Assembly (NCBI GenBank): GCA_902702965.1
Contig: CACRXP010000658.1
Location: forward strand, 271,155 to 335,154
From: Spirometra erinaceieuropaei
Lineage: Eukaryota > Platyhelminthes > Cestoda > Diphyllobothriidea > Diphyllobothriidae
Direction of reading: 5' to 3'
DNA: 64,000 nucleotides
The notes under the pieces were generated by a model, which saw only the letters and a program-made list of their open reading frames with translations, was not told where the DNA came from and searched no databases. The position numbers and the translations under genes were made by a program. The first letter of the stretch is position 1. The number at the start of each line of letters is the position of its first letter. Of this stretch, positions 1-14,229 are shown one piece after another.

Positions 1-440
1 GATGTGGACTCGGTCCATATCTACCCTCACTGCGATTGAATATTCGTCTCACACATCCGCCTGGTTGACTACTTGCGAGTCCATCGCATAGAGGCTGACG
101 AACCAGTGCCTGAAGCACCCACATAGGCGAGACGCATCGGCCTCAACTGCCTACATTACCTCCGCATATTCACTCATCTCATTGTCCCATTCAGTCACAT
201 GCGCATCCGCGAAAACCAGCGGTAGGCAACCGCTGGCTGCAGTACACCATCACACATTTCCCAAACAGCACCCGCACCTCACAACACCATCACCCATCGC
301 AAGCACCCAATTACCACCTTCCACGCAAGTCGGAAGTGTTCTTCTCGGCTCCTTCTCCATGCGGCTACTCTGCTGCATGTGTGATTCGAGTCTGAGACTT
401 TCATGGTGCGTCAAACACCGTGGCCTGGAACGCTGTTGAC
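1..440 (+). pseudogene. Decayed 3' end of a zinc-finger LINE
   Basis: Translation of the first ~220 bases gives remnants of the same C2H2 linker repeats found in the LINE at 8.1-10.2 kb (LVDYLRVHRIEADEPVPEAP, then a finger-like stretch ending SHMRIR). There are several substitutions in the zinc ligands and an in-frame stop after the first linker. Downstream bases resemble the 3' untranslated region of that element (repeated cac/cat-rich text followed by a ccttccacgcaagtcgg-like segment). It is a non-functional fragment, cut by the window edge at its 5' side. Confidence 0.6.
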
Positions 441-479
441 TGACACCCCAACTCAGTCCACTCAGTCTGCCGCTTGTGT

Positions 480-1290
480 GCGTGTTGTTGTTGTTTTTTG
501 GAGCGGCGGACTGATGGGCTGAGAGCCAGGCTGTCGCGGCTCCTTCTTAAGTGATCTGTGACACAAATGTGGGGAGCGTGTCTGTGTGTGCCTTATTGGT
601 AGTGCCCCTCAGTCGACGAATATTTGGTTACTCAGCCTTGAAGATTGACGGCCCAGGCAAATGCAGGGCTGCGTGTCATCTTTCTGGGTCTAAAGGTCTG
701 TAAGTGTCTGCTATGCCAGGATTAACAAATTACTGCCCTCGCAACCTGGTATGCGCTGGCAGTTCCCCCACACCTGGCCTCTCGCCGGTAGATGCGCCCG
801 CGCTCCCGCTGAGTACACGGGTCGTGCGCATGGCTGTCCAGTCATCATCCTCGTCCTTCTGACCCCTGTTGGGATGTCTTTGTTGTTATGGGTTCAAATC
901 CTGGTCAAGTGTTTGTTGTGGACCAGGGAGTGTGGTGGTAGGCCTAGGCGCGGATTCATCCGCCGTGCCAGCCAACTACGCCCGCCCTTATCTCTGGTCT
1001 TCTTGATACCGGAGGGAAGTGCGGAAAATGCTGCACAAGTCTACACCTACTATAAACTAAATCACGTGCAATTCACCGTGCCTGCCTCACCCTGCTGTAA
1101 AGCACACGGTGGACAGTCGAACTGCCGTAGACGCGGGTTTTCGCCGTACCAGCTACGTGCACCTTCTCCCGCCTCCGTTCTTCTTGACTCTGTCTTGACA
1201 CCGGATACAGGTAGGATGGGAGAGAGCGCGATAGATGCTGCGCAGTTCTACTATCACCGCAAACCAATTCATGCATAAGTTATCGTCGCG
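480..1290 (+). repeat. SINE-like dispersed repeat, partly tandem
   Basis: This copy contains ggttcaaatcctggtc at about 890-905, a good match to a tRNA-type RNA polymerase III B box, followed by the family body (gtgtggtggta, cttcttgac, tgctgcac, ctataaac). The body is present twice: about 950-1075 and again about 1130-1280, each ending in a variant of 'tgctgcgcaagtctac...ctataaac'. Other copies lie at about 7.1-7.5, 22.7-22.9, 23.6-23.8, 30.2-30.3, 46.6-46.9, 48.8-49.06, 49.4-49.55 and 59.0-59.2 kb. Open frames here are incidental. That the head is tRNA-derived is inference; no clear A box was confirmed. Confidence 0.55.
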
Positions 1291-1646
1291 TTATTGTTGC
1301 ATTCTAGCCATAATCAGATGGCTGTCACCAAAACATCAAGCTACTCTGTCCTACGTATTCCAGAAGTACGGTTCTGGATTCCCTCGTTTACTCTTTTGGC
1401 CCTGTCCATAGGCCGTTGCTTAATTTAAGGTGTTAACTTTGCATGAAATTCGACATCTGCCCACTGTAGTAAAAGGCTTAGGTAGTCCCCGTGTCGGACG
1501 GGACGGGAGTGGGTTTTACGTGAACTTTTCTTACTATACTAACTCTGTCTCACTGAGTTTCAACCGCACTAGAAGCCCTGGCTTTACATTTTGCCTACCA
1601 ACATATTTCTGCCTCTTTCATGGATTTGCACCAGGACTATTGATCT

Positions 1647-1812
1647 AGGCAGCATGTTATTACCGACAAAGACAAGAGAGACTGGAATGGCCATTTCTGA
1701 CTTATTAGCCGTCGTCAGCCAGTCGTACCTAGCCCCGAAGTGTGGAACACCCGAGGCTCCAGAAGTGGCCATTTCAGTCTCCTTTGTCTTTGTCGGTAAT
1801 AACATACTGCCT
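1647..1812. mobile_element. MITE-like element with ~45-bp terminal inverted repeats
   Basis: The left end reads aggcagcatgttattaccga and continues caaagacaagagagactgga; the right end, reverse-complemented, reads aggcagtatgttattaccga then caaagacaaaggagactgaa. The arms match for about 45 bp with few mismatches and enclose about 70 bp without coding capacity. A solo terminus of the same family is present near 15983-16016. No clear target duplication was seen. The short length and terminal repeats fit a miniature inverted-repeat transposable element; the superfamily is not assigned. Confidence 0.7.
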
Positions 1813-4430
1813 GTCTGTGGCATGGGACACTGAAAGCAAGAAATAATACCACAAATTAATTACACACTCACCTTCGCTGAGTTGAGTGAGACGACTGACT
1901 TAATCTATACTGACTGTTCTCCTCCTGAAAACTGTTGTTTCTCTTGTCTTGACCTGCCCTAGGTTCAGATACTTGTAGATCACGTCAGCCACTGTCTTCG
2001 GTCTCATCTCCACCCGGACTGACTCCTACTCGCCCTGATAAACGGGCGGAGAGGGCTGATCCCGTGGGTTACTTCTTTAGAATAAAGTATCCAGGCCGCC
2101 CTAGATCGTCAAATGACGGGATATCTGTGTCCTCTGAATGAAGGTCAGATTGAGACGATTCCCTCGCTGTGACCGTTGTGGCTGCAGTCCGTATGACCTA
2201 GGTTTCGCGTAGGCTGAAGGTTCGGCAGTCGTGTGTTACGCATGGACGGATTTATACGCAAAGTCAGTCCGTGTGCCGAGGCCTGTTCCCAGTCGCTCGG
2301 CACAGTCTTCTCAGGTTGGCACCGTGAGTGGGGAGTGAGATCACTGTAAGGATGCCCTATCCGTGAAAGCCACGCCAGTGTTCATGATTACTACCGATGA
2401 AGTGTGAATCCGTGGCTCAAGTAACAAAATTATGGTGTCATTGGTAAACGAGTTTCCTTTTCTTTCTTATCAACTATGAGCAAATAATAGGCTGTCGTTT
2501 CGAAAGTAGCTTACCACATAAGGGTTGTTCAACTGCTTAAAACGTAATGCAAACGTAATTGCAAACAAACCATGTACAGACAAGCCGATTTCGCTGACAG
2601 TTAGTTCCGCCTTTGCGCAATAAGATATCGGCATAACACATGTTGCGCGCTAGCAACTGGCGTCCACGGGTGGACACAGTATCAGTAGTTTTTGCGGATG
2701 CGTATTCCTCATTCCAAATCCTGGAGTTCACTTTGTGCGCCCTATAAAAAACCCCACCCTCTTCCCTTTTAATGCCTAACCCTCCCTCAAAATCTGAATA
2801 ATTTAAGAAGACCTACTTAACAGCAAGTGTTTGTGGTCGGAAAGCTGTGGGTGTGGAGCAGTGGAGGCTCATGATAAAAGCATAAATTTCCCAGGAAGCA
2901 GCAGTTTGTAAACCTGTGCTCTCAGATTTCTTACAGAGACCATACCTGACAAAAAGTAGGTTTAAGTTGAGAGCCAGCCATGAACTCCCCCCCCCCACCA
3001 CAGTAAGTTAGCTTACTAGAGACATAGATCCTCAAAGTCCCTGTCTCTCCTTTTTCAATAACAGATGCTTCAGGCAATTTGGGTACAGTCTCATTGACCT
3101 TTTCCTATTAACCATTCCTTCGGGTGCCATTGACTTTATTGTCTGTGACTCTGTTGGCAGTTAGGTATGTGCTGGCAGCGCAGCGTAATGCAAACAAAGT
3201 GCCCTTCAGAAGTACCCTTATCATGGCGCCAGTACGACGACGTCCTTCTATATAGAGTGTTTCCCGTCCGGATTCCTTTATGTTAGGCTACGTGTCATGG
3301 CAACGACACGTCCCTTGGTGCGTGGGGAGACATTCTTATCAGTGCACTCATTCCTGTATGGGATGCGCGTAGCAGGGTGCTGTAGCAGGGATTTTGCCTA
3401 CGCACTTGAAGAAGGCAGTTTGATTACCAGGAGGAGCGCAGATAATAAAAAACGGGGTGAAGACTGTCGCCGCATGGGACAGAAACTCCTTCGATGAATT
3501 ACTTTTCCAGAGAAAATCAGTTACCCTTAAATTAAGATATGTTCTGGGGTCATACAAAGCGTGGGGGAAGCAATGCGTCCGTTGTAAAGGAGGTTTTTAG
3601 GTTATTACATTATTAGAAAGGGAATAGTCAACAAAAAACCGAAAAAGTACAGAATTAGCCAGTGGCTCTTCAGGTCCCAAAGTCCCTTCACACTATACCG
3701 CATGGGTATCTTGATTGAAAGTTTTTTGGTTCAGCACACTTGAATTGAAGAAGTAGTGTATGCCTTCCCCCAAAACCATTGGTACTAAAGTCATCTCTAG
3801 AAAAATAATCAGACAGGTACTGCTCAATCATGTCATGTTAGATTAATCATCAATTTATTTGCGGTATCTCATCTAGGCGCCCAAATAAGCATATTTTTCA
3901 TATACGTAAAAGAGAATAATCCAGGTCGGTACCGGTTGTATGCGCGTTCTGCATGAACTTGTGACTTGTATCAAGTCTTTCCAAACTTCCAGCTGAGCAT
4001 GGTTCGGATAGTAATGTCATATGTAAGCGTAACGTATTCGTCCGTACGTTGTTACCCTTGGGGGCATCATTTTGTGGTACATATTGAGAGAGATCGGCGG
4101 ACCACAAAAGAACCAACTGTTATCCCAAAAGTGAGGAATTCCTACTTTTTGTCTATCAGAACCACAAAATAATACCTTCACGTAGAAGTTTGTAGTAGTT
4201 GCCTCTGTCAATTTTGCAGAACGTATTGGTTTTTCTAATTAATCATAAATCCACTGGTTTTCAGTATTTTCCAGTCCTTGCCTATTTCTATCATCATACC
4301 TGCTGCCGGAAGCATCTTGACACCAACACTGCTTGTTCTGGCTTACCAAATTAGGCAAAAACAATTCACTGTCCATGTCAAAGACTATATAGCAACTTAT
4401 AACTTGGGGCTGTCGCAAGCACGATGAAGA
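1813..4430. other. AT-rich stretch without a supportable gene
   Basis: Only short open frames without start context, splice sites or recognisable residues are seen. A poly-C run lies near 2988-2996. Nothing else could be supported. Confidence 0.5.
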
Positions 4431-4439
4431 TTATAATAA

Positions 4440-4990
4440 CCTTAATCACAAAGATGGATTTCGCGTTAGTACTGCACCTGACCGATCTTATCAAATGCTA
4501 ACCGAAATTCGGAAAGGTATTTTCGATTAGAAAGTACTATTAAGGCTGGGCTTTGGCATTGATTATCGTGTGACATAATCTCAAGGGGTTCTAGCTACGA
4601 CAGGATGTCGGCTTTTGGATGAATCTTTCTGGCAACATGCAAGAACTACACTGAGACAAGAATGACAACTTAACTTGTATAAGCCTTTTTCATTGATTTC
4701 CAATGTCCTTAAATAATTTGATATTTTTATTGCTAACGTCCTCCAAAATATCCCTTATTTTTTCCGCTTCTGTAGGCAGTTAAGGCCTCTTCAAATTTAA
4801 TACTCAAACGAAAGGTGTATTTCGATTTAAGAAAGTTTTTAAGTTCCCCAATAGTTCTGAGCCCGATCCGCTGTTGCATTTGTGTTTGAAGTTCTTGACT
4901 TACATGCTGTTTTCTTTTCGTGTAGGGAAAATCATGCACTCACCTATGTCATTATCAGGCACTATATAGGGCTGAAGGGTTCACTGAGAT
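4440..4990 (+). repeat. Degenerate copy of the foldback repeat family (left arm)
   Basis: The stretch follows the left arm of the 49.6 kb foldback element in order: a ctaaccgaaattcgg end, a 'gatgtcggctttt' block, a 'tacttaa/gcat' block, 'cattgattt', a 'cttcaaatttaatactca' block, then 'agttccccaatagttctgagcccgatc' (compare 49.89-49.92 kb). It is heavily diverged and has no coding capacity. Confidence 0.55.
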
Positions 4991-5110
4991 ACCGAACCCT
5001 CTGCACCTGCGCCGTGCAGCAACAGAATACCGGTGAAACGTGCGTGTCTGGGCTTTTAGCTACTACCTGTCCTGCTTGTATGGTATCTTCTAACACTAAA
5101 GTGTATTTGA
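4960..5110 (+). repeat. Dispersed repeat shared with 33.27-33.36 kb
   Basis: The segment gtctgggcttttagct and the following cctgcttgtatggtatcttctaac-like text recur at about 33298-33355 (gtctgggcttttagctaata..., tagtatgttgtcttccaac). In the first copy it follows a 'caccggtgaaacgtgcg'-like motif reminiscent of a retroelement terminus. Identity is unknown; the open frame across it is not convincing as a gene. Confidence 0.4.
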
Positions 5111-5289
5111 ATTTGCAAGAGCATCGAAAGTTGACTAAAAATGCGTATTACTTAATTAGGCAGTTTTTGTTGAGTGCGATATTTGCAGACGGCTGGAAAA
5201 ACGTGCATTCAAACGTCAACATCCTAGCGTGTCTAGAGTATCTTGAGATTTTATCGCGTGATAATCATTACTACAGTCCCGCTTAATTA

Positions 5290-6150
5290 ATCCTTAGTTA
5301 TCGAAAACGCATGTCAGAATTCCTATTAATTTCATGAAATCGGTCACTGAATGCGCTTGGTCAATGGGAGCAGGCACTCATCACTATAGGTACAGTAGGC
5401 GATTTCCACGACCTGCCTCACTAGAAATTGCTTTGTTAATCCTAGGTTTTTTTTACGAATTTCGATATTCTTAGCGTACATCAAGTCTTGCGAAATACTA
5501 ACGGTTCCCCACCACTGATGGTGTATTTTACAACAACGATTTAGAAGTTTCAATTTTCACTGTGCTGCACGGACTTTAGGCAGTTAGTTACGGGCAATGC
5601 ATTTTATACGGCATGTATGTAAAATTCTCCATCTACCCAAGGAAAAACCCCATAGATCACTTTGGTCATGTTAAATCAGTCCAACCGCTATAGGTCCTCA
5701 AAATCGTTACTGTTCGCAAACGGCGGTAACGCGTAATTTGCAAATGGACCTACTAGCAAATCTGACGTCAGAAAGACGATTCACATTAACGTGGACATGT
5801 GTAATTAATCTTTCCATGTCTGTATGAACATTTAGTGTACCTGCAACAGTCCATAGGTGTACGGCTGCTATGACCGACCACTGTGTCCGCGATATGTAGC
5901 TGACAACGATTTTTAAAAGGCACCTGAAGCGTCGCTGAACAAAAATTTCAGCGTAAAATATCGGCCGGATGCGTTTATGTAGCCCCAGCTGAAGTTAGCA
6001 AATCCCAGTCACTTCTAATACGGGACCGGTGGTAATAGGGGTTTTTACAGGTGGTACCGGGGAACGCACAGGCGACGAGATCAAGTAATTGTATGCAAAA
6101 GAAAAGCTATTGGGAATTCGCGGCCGTACTTTTGATGGTTGAGAAATGGT
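5290..6150. other. No gene; contains a fragment of the 56.2 kb DNA-transposon family
   Basis: Around 5995-6075 the text 'acgggaccggtggtaatagggg' and the following lines up with the 5' part of the element at 56.2 kb ('acgggcccggtggtaataggggc'). The rest of the stretch shows nothing supportable. Confidence 0.45.
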
Positions 6151-6153
6151 TGT

Positions 6154-6236
6154 GCTAATCCCTAACTTTACCCCTTAATCCTAAACCCTAACCCTTACCC
6201 CTAATCATAACCCCTAACCCTAACCCTTAACCCCAA
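6154..6236. repeat. Degenerate interstitial telomere-like tract (CCCTAA/CCCCTAA)
   Basis: Interrupted repeats of ccctaa, cccctaa and cccttaa fill about 80 bp. The motif is the complement of TTAGGG, the usual metazoan and flatworm telomere unit. The imperfect, C-run-varying units argue for an old internal tract and not for a chromosome end. Confidence 0.7.
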
Positions 6237-6704
6237 TTCCGGCAGTATTTTGTCCATCAGGCGGGGCTACCAAACCACATCTTACCAAAGTATCTTTTCC
6301 CGGTTCTGCATTAAAGATGATGCCTTGAATTTGATAACGGAAGGCGTTTTAACTTGCGGTTGACCAGAAAATCCGCAAATACGGGGATTGTTTAAAGACA
6401 AGAACTAATTACACAAAAATGAACGAAATCCTGCTTGAGAATCAGTTATTATTTAAAGTGATTTGAGACATTTAATAAACAAACGGGAGCCAACAAAAAA
6501 GCGGATTTCACTCCACCTTGTGAATTTAGAATCAATGCTTATTGACACTTTGCTGGATGTGCGTGTAATACATGCTTACATACTCCTGTTGGAAGCAACT
6601 CAATGGACGTTTATGTCTTGCTTCATGTCACTGTGATGTGAACAGTGCCTGTTAGTAAAAATAAAGTATATTTTCCTCTCTGAGTGTTACCATCAACGTG
6701 CATG

Positions 6705-7060
6705 CTATTTTACCGTAAGTGTACAGTAGGTGGGCTGACTCATGAAATGTCAACCGAAATTCCGATATGCATTTTCGGGAAATGATTTTCGATGCCCCTA
6801 AAAGTCCAATTATATTTCATAGAAAAACTGCATAAAAATATTCATTCTTTCCCTCATACGGCAGATAACTACGCCTTCTTTAAAATTTACACTCGAAGAA
6901 GGGACATAATTCGGCTTTAAAAAAGTTTCTAACTTTGCGACTTTTAAATACCGTGAAATGGCCGTTCATAAATCGTAATGTCTCTGCATTTATCAATGTG
7001 GCTGGTAAAGTTAACAATATTGTTCAAATCCACTGCTAAATTTTATGAGCCCTATGACAG
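6705..7060 (+). repeat. Foldback-family repeat, single arm
   Basis: It starts with acagtaggtgggctgactca and shares the blocks 'catgaaatgtcaaccgaaat', 'gatgcccctaaaagtccaat', 'attcattcttt', 'gacataattcg' and 'taccgtgaaatggccgttca' with the complete element at 24.5-25.3 kb. Only the left arm and part of the centre are present. Confidence 0.7.
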
Positions 7061-7099
7061 TTCGACCATCGATTTCGATGATGTCCACCGTGTGCCCCA

Positions 7100-7500
7100 C
7101 AGTTGCAGCAGCAATGGGAGCAGGGACGGTGACTTACGCAGGGGTTTATAGTGCCAGTAGACTTGCGTAGCATCTACCCACACTCTCTCCTCCTCCCTCG
7201 CCCGAGCCCGGTGTCAAGACAGTGTCAAGAAGACCGGAGACGAGAGAGACCTCAGGTGGATGGCTCGGACGGATCCTCACCTTGGCGTTCCACCACAACC
7301 CCTGGCCCACACAACAAATAACCAGGATTTTGAACAACACAACAGAGATTTGGAGGCTGGCACGGCCGAAGCCGCACCTGGGCGTGCCGCCAACGCCTGG
7401 CTCGGATCCCACACTGTGGTGGGAATGCCATAAAGGCCACATTAAAAAGGAGCCATTGCAGCCTGACTCTCAGACCGCCTCCGGTCAAGGAGGAGGTCCA
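7100..7500 (-). repeat. SINE-like repeat copy (minus orientation)
   Basis: Read on the minus strand it gives gttcaaaatcctggttattt (B-box-like), then the family body with gttgtggtggaacgccaagg, cttcttgacactgtcttgac, accgggctcgggcgag and ggcactataaaccc. It is one of the better-preserved copies. Overlapping open frames on both strands are incidental. Confidence 0.6.
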
Positions 7501-8144
7501 AGGTACCCCGTCAGTTGGCAACCTTCCAAGCCACGGCTTTTAGCGCACCGTGATAGCTTCAAGCGCGTCAGATTGTTTATAGTGAGGAAAATGCGCTGAG
7601 TCGTCGACCTCACTCTCCCTTCCCATTCCCACACCCCAGCCACTGTCCGAGCCAGTCAGTAGACTGGAATGGGGAATGGGCGCGGTGGCTGACATGGTCG
7701 ACTGACCATGCCTGCGCGCGCCACAGCACGACCTGGCCCCCCATACACACACACAAAACCAGGATTTCACACAACGGGGGTTGAACGGCGTGTCTCTCAC
7801 TTGCGTGAGAGTGCCGTGGAAGGTGCGGTTTCAGCCCGTTTCCAGCCCACCAGTCCGCCACTCCACACAACACACACACAACGCGCGAACTGCGTGAACC
7901 GAGAGCGGGCGTCAATCAGCAACCTTCCTATCCACGACGCTTGACGTGTCGGGATAGTCTCGGACACAAGTGACCCGTGCAGCCGAAGTCGCATGGGGAC
8001 CAAGTCGAGATGCGGACTTCCCACTTGCGTAGGAGGTGGCAGTTGGGTGCATGAGGTGTGTGAGTGTTGATTTCTGGTAGGGTGATGGTGGTGGTGGGGG
8101 AGGTAGCGAGTGAGTGAATGTGTGGTGTGGCCGACGGTTGTCTA

Positions 8145-10205
<2,061 letters not shown>

Positions 10206-10211
10206 TGCGAA

Positions 10212-10450
10212 TGGCCCCCTTTATTACCGTAGGGAAATGTGTGGTTTTCCGTACGCGGAAAATATACGGCTTGTAGTTTCGAAACCCTGAATCCAAGTGT
10301 AACGGTATCCTGAGGTAACTGAAATATTATAGAATTATGTTGCAGACTGACTAGTTTTACAACCCTACTTAATTAAGCTTTTCGAAACGAAAGCGCATTT
10401 CGGAATTTCGGTTGACATTTCGTGAGTTAGCTCACCTATTGCAGAACTTA
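10212..10450 (-). repeat. Foldback-family repeat, right arm
   Basis: This copy matches the right half of the 24.5-25.3 kb element: 'gtacgcggaaaatatacggc', 'ttgtagtttcgaaaccctga', 'atccaagtgt', then 'aattaagcttttcgaaacga' and a terminus ending 'gagttagctcacctattgca'. It lacks the block between 'acggta' and 'tcctgaggtaac'. The LINE's truncated 5' end abuts it. Confidence 0.7.
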
Positions 10451-10559
10451 AAATGGAAAAGTGTTTGACAATGAAAATAAAGACTGACTTGGAAGGTTTC
10501 TTGAGCGAAAATCCTCTGGAAGGATTCGCGGAAGTGAGCGCGAAGGTCGAACTTTTCAT

Positions 10560-13500
10560 GTCTCAGCGCATTAGACTAAGTAAGATAACCTGAAGCCTTA
10601 TGGGTCGCAAGGTTTTCCACGACAACTTACAGAAAACTCGGCAACCTGTCGTAGGTTACCAACCTCGTGAAATTCAGATATATTTCCGAAAAAGTCCTGA
10701 TACCTCGAGAACCGTGACAAATCCATCGTCTCTAAAACCCAATTAAAATCAAGCGACCATCAATTCAATAACATAGATAGCGTCATACAAACGTTAAAGT
10801 AGTACTGCGCCGGTCGAAAATAGCAATTTTTGTGACAGTAGAATTGTAGAAAATTGAAAACTCGTGTCGAGTAATTTACTCTAATCTGTAAAAGTGCACG
10901 GTGCATAATCGTGCAAACAACTGGGTGAGCAGAACAATATAACAGGAAAAATAACAAAGACAATTTTAGGTAATTCTTGAGCTAAGCATTCTCCAAGACG
11001 CAGTATAATGACAAATCAACTGCCTTATTTCAAGAGAACGAGTAAACTTTAAATCCTTTGTTTTAGCTCTGTTCGAGGTGTAAATAATTCAGTGGAGATA
11101 TATTTTGTTAGATTTTATGATTAAAATCGTAGGATGAATGGAAGTTTTCCTGAGTCGCATGTGGGAGACCGGTCGATCAAGCCTGCAATTTCCCGCGCCG
11201 ATGGCGAATGTTTTATAGTAAAAATTGGTGTATGCTTTTTGCGGACGATGTAATCCGTTGAATCTCTAAACGTCATTGAAGTGACAGTGGATGCTTTAAG
11301 TTTTTGGTGCTCTATTTTTCTTCTCCGAAAAGATAGTTTTTGCTATTTTTGACTATAAAAAGTCTAATAATTAGGGGGTTCCTAAAAGCTCTCACTAGTG
11401 TATGGAGTTCTCAAAAAGTTTTTTGCCGGGAATGACAGTCTGAGCATTGTTCGTATGCTCATAGGCACGGGAAACCTCATCGTGGAGGAAAATGATGGTC
11501 TTTCATAAAGGCCTGCAATGAAAACCCCCGTGATGATAAGGAAAGGATCTAACTAGTTCTTTCTTTGCAGCCCCCTTTCTAGACTGTTTCGCAGATGACG
11601 GTTCACATCCTCTTTATTTTTAGCAATTAAAGTATGAGAGAAAAATGAAACTTCTCGCCGATTAATGCACTTTACTGACTGATACTGAAGCTATTATAGC
11701 CATACTCAAAATTAACTCTGTTTTCTCTTTATTTTGGAACCGATTAAGGCGGCATTTCAAGAAATTCATATCACGGTAAATATGCATACATTTGAAAGTA
11801 GAATATTATTGAAAGTTAATCATCTTACCATGGACTCAATATTTCAACAAACTATTCTGTTGGTGGGCTTTTGGGTCGCTTCTAGAATATGTATACATGC
11901 TTAAAAACCACCCGTTTGATAATACGAATATTGCTCGTTGGTGTTATTATCATATTGTAAGGCATGACATTGCTCATATTTACGAATCAGCAGAAAAACG
12001 TCTACATTTCTCAAAGCAAAGTGGTTATCCACAACTTGTCTGGGTTGAATATCAGCTATCCATTCAGTCAGTCGTCATATGTTAACTGCAATTAAGACGT
12101 GTCATGTTCCCAAAAGTCAAATCGTGAATACTTGTAAAGGCTAAAGTCTTCGATTATGGCAAGAGAAGAGACGGCCTTTTGGAGCTGAGGAACAAAGTTG
12201 AACAGAGCTACTATTTGAAATTTTCGAAGAAGGATTTCCCTTTTTTGAAAATAGCACGGCTACTCAAATTTTGAATCACGGAAAACAGTGAAACTGTAAG
12301 TTGGCAAAAAAAGTCATAATTAACCTTTCTCATTTTAATTTACTCTCTCGACTAGCAAAACACGTAAAGGCAGGCGAATTTGGTCTACAGAGAAGATTAT
12401 TTCTATCTAAAATGGCCGCTTCTTTGATAAAAAAAAAACTTGTAAGCACATTTTGTTTGGGGGAAAGGCTCGGCAAAAAACGGGTTCAGTTACTAAGCAG
12501 ATCTTAGGAACTTCAAGATACCCCGAATTGACTACCTAAGCTTTGGCCATCAAGATTACCTAATTTTGTCGCCTACAGAAGCATATCGCTGAAACATCGG
12601 GAGCTAAGTCAGGCGCTGCTACGCTCGCATCAAGCGGAAGTGCATTAGGCGGTGCAAGTGGTTGAACACGATTGATGTGTTCTAAAGTACCCAACGCGGC
12701 ACATAAAAATTTTTCGCTCAGAATACTTTAACTTTGTTATAACTTAAAAAGGTATTTCAGCCGAAATAGGCGCTTCTATATAACCAAAAGATTGCCCGCA
12801 TAGACAAACGCGTTCGACAGGGTCTTCACAGCTGTACACCCAATTATGTCAGCTAAGTCAGACTTGAAAAGCTTAGGAAAACTGTCTTCTGCCTTTTTAT
12901 CAGTTTTTCCGTCACAAATCCGTTTAGACACTGTAAGGATAATTTCACCATCTTCAAGAAAGCAGGAGGATTTCGACAGTAAGCATTCCTAATTGCAACA
13001 TCTGGGCGTGCCTATACCCTACAAAGTAACAATACTAGCAGGTAGCATTCTTTCACTTTTGGCATAAACAGAGGTGGTTTTGCCCCGTCTATTACTAAGT
13101 AAATGAGTAATATGAAAATGGAAAGGATTCCCCATATGTCACTTGAATTATATTTTAATATTACCAGTGTCGTGGCCTAGCTTACTCAAATCGACTGAAT
13201 AAGGTCTAGAATTAAGCAAATACGACGAAAAAAGCGCATAAGAAGCTTATATTCTTGGCCGGTATGAAGTCGTTTTGTGTCATCCTACGAAAGCAATCAA
13301 AACAGACTACTGTGGATAAATGTCACAATGGACCCCAAACTGCAGAGTAGCCTTCAAGACCTGTAATTATATAAGAGTTCTGATATTTACAACATAGGGC
13401 GTGCGTCTCTTATGGATTGAACTGAAGATACCGAAAGTAAAAAGGCATTTTTAAACGTATGCAATGTTTCGACCTGGTAGTGTGCGATACGCGCAGAAGA

Positions 13501-13850
13501 ACTGTTTAGATTTGTCAGCCATTGCGCGCACATAAACATCCAAAGGCCTTGACGTAGTCTTGCCGTTGGAACGCGGTGGGCCTATCAGGTTCCTAGATAT
13601 TGTAATCCGCCGATAAATCGCTCGGTAATTAAACCTCAAAATCGTATTCTCACTACTGTTGGCAATCGTTACTCATGTTTCAATGTCTCCTTCCTAGTCT
13701 TTTGCTTAGCACTGCCAGAATGAAGAGTTGTTTATGAATGTGCCCCAAGTCTGGGTGTTGCTTTGGGAATATTAAACGCCCCAACGAACCTCACATAACA
13801 TGTTCCGGCCACTCTTCTGACATAACTAATTAGATTTACTGGTTAGTAGA
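10560..13850. other. AT-rich region without a supportable gene
   Basis: Scattered frames of about 60-68 codons lack good splice or start context. No repeat family recognised elsewhere in the window was found here. Confidence 0.5.
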
Positions 13851-13979
13851 CAAACTGACATGAGAGGATCATTTGTTGAACACATAAACATGTGCTTGCG
13901 TAGGCCAGGTCACAGCAAAACCGCCCACTCTCAGACACCTCCTGTTTGCGCGAATAAAGGCGCCAGCTGCCGAAATGTG

Positions 13980-13988
13980 TATAAAAGG
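13980..13988 (+). promoter_or_regulatory. TATA box
   Basis: TATAAAAGG lies 43 bp upstream of the ATG at 14031. A start site 25-30 bp downstream would leave a short leader of roughly 20 bases. An accgcccact element near 13920 could serve as a GC-type upstream site. The arrangement is that of a focused RNA polymerase II promoter. Confidence 0.55.
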
Positions 13989-14030
13989 CAGCCAATGCTG
14001 CGGATTCCTTCAATCTATAGGAGAACTAAC

Positions 14031-14219
14031 ATGTCTGCAAACTGTTCAGGACTGCGGTGGCATCCTCTTCTTCTCTTCTCCCTCTTCTGCTTCATCGTTC
14101 TGCTGGATGCAGCCACCCCACAGGAGGCCTCAGTGGGAAAAAATCTCACCAGCAGGGCTAGAGGAGGAGGAGGAGGAGGAGGAGGGGGGGGGGAAATATG
14201 CCAGACAAGAGAGAAGTAG
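14031..14219 (+). CDS. Candidate small secreted protein
   Basis: The ATG at 14031 follows a canonical TATA box and has a favourable aacATGt context. The 62-codon frame opens with a polar segment, then a strong hydrophobic core at residues 12-25 (PLLLFSLFCFIVLL) and small residues (DAATP) typical of a signal-peptide cleavage region. Two N-glycosylation sequons are visible (NCS at 4, NLT at 38). It then enters a (GGA)7-G10 tract read as ten glycines and stops after EICQTREK. The G10 run makes the downstream frame uncertain: a one-base slip would give a basic tail including RSRRRRMIRRVCKRM. Further exons are possible. I do not recognise the product; a secreted effector or peptide precursor is inference. 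Confidence 0.45.
   Translation: MSANCSGLRWHPLLLFSLFCFIVLLDAATPQEASVGKNLTSRARGGGGGGGGGGEICQTREK
14161..14193. repeat. (GGA)n / poly-G tract
   Basis: Seven GGA units run into ten consecutive G. The tract lies inside the candidate secreted-protein frame and is a likely site of length polymorphism or sequencing error. A second short GGA tract follows at 14217-14230. Confidence 0.9.
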
Positions 14220-14229
14220 GAGGAGGAGG

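Noticed and set aside
4882..5286. 134-codon plus-strand frame
   Set aside because: Half of it lies in a dispersed repeat shared with 33.3 kb and the other half in a foldback-family arm.
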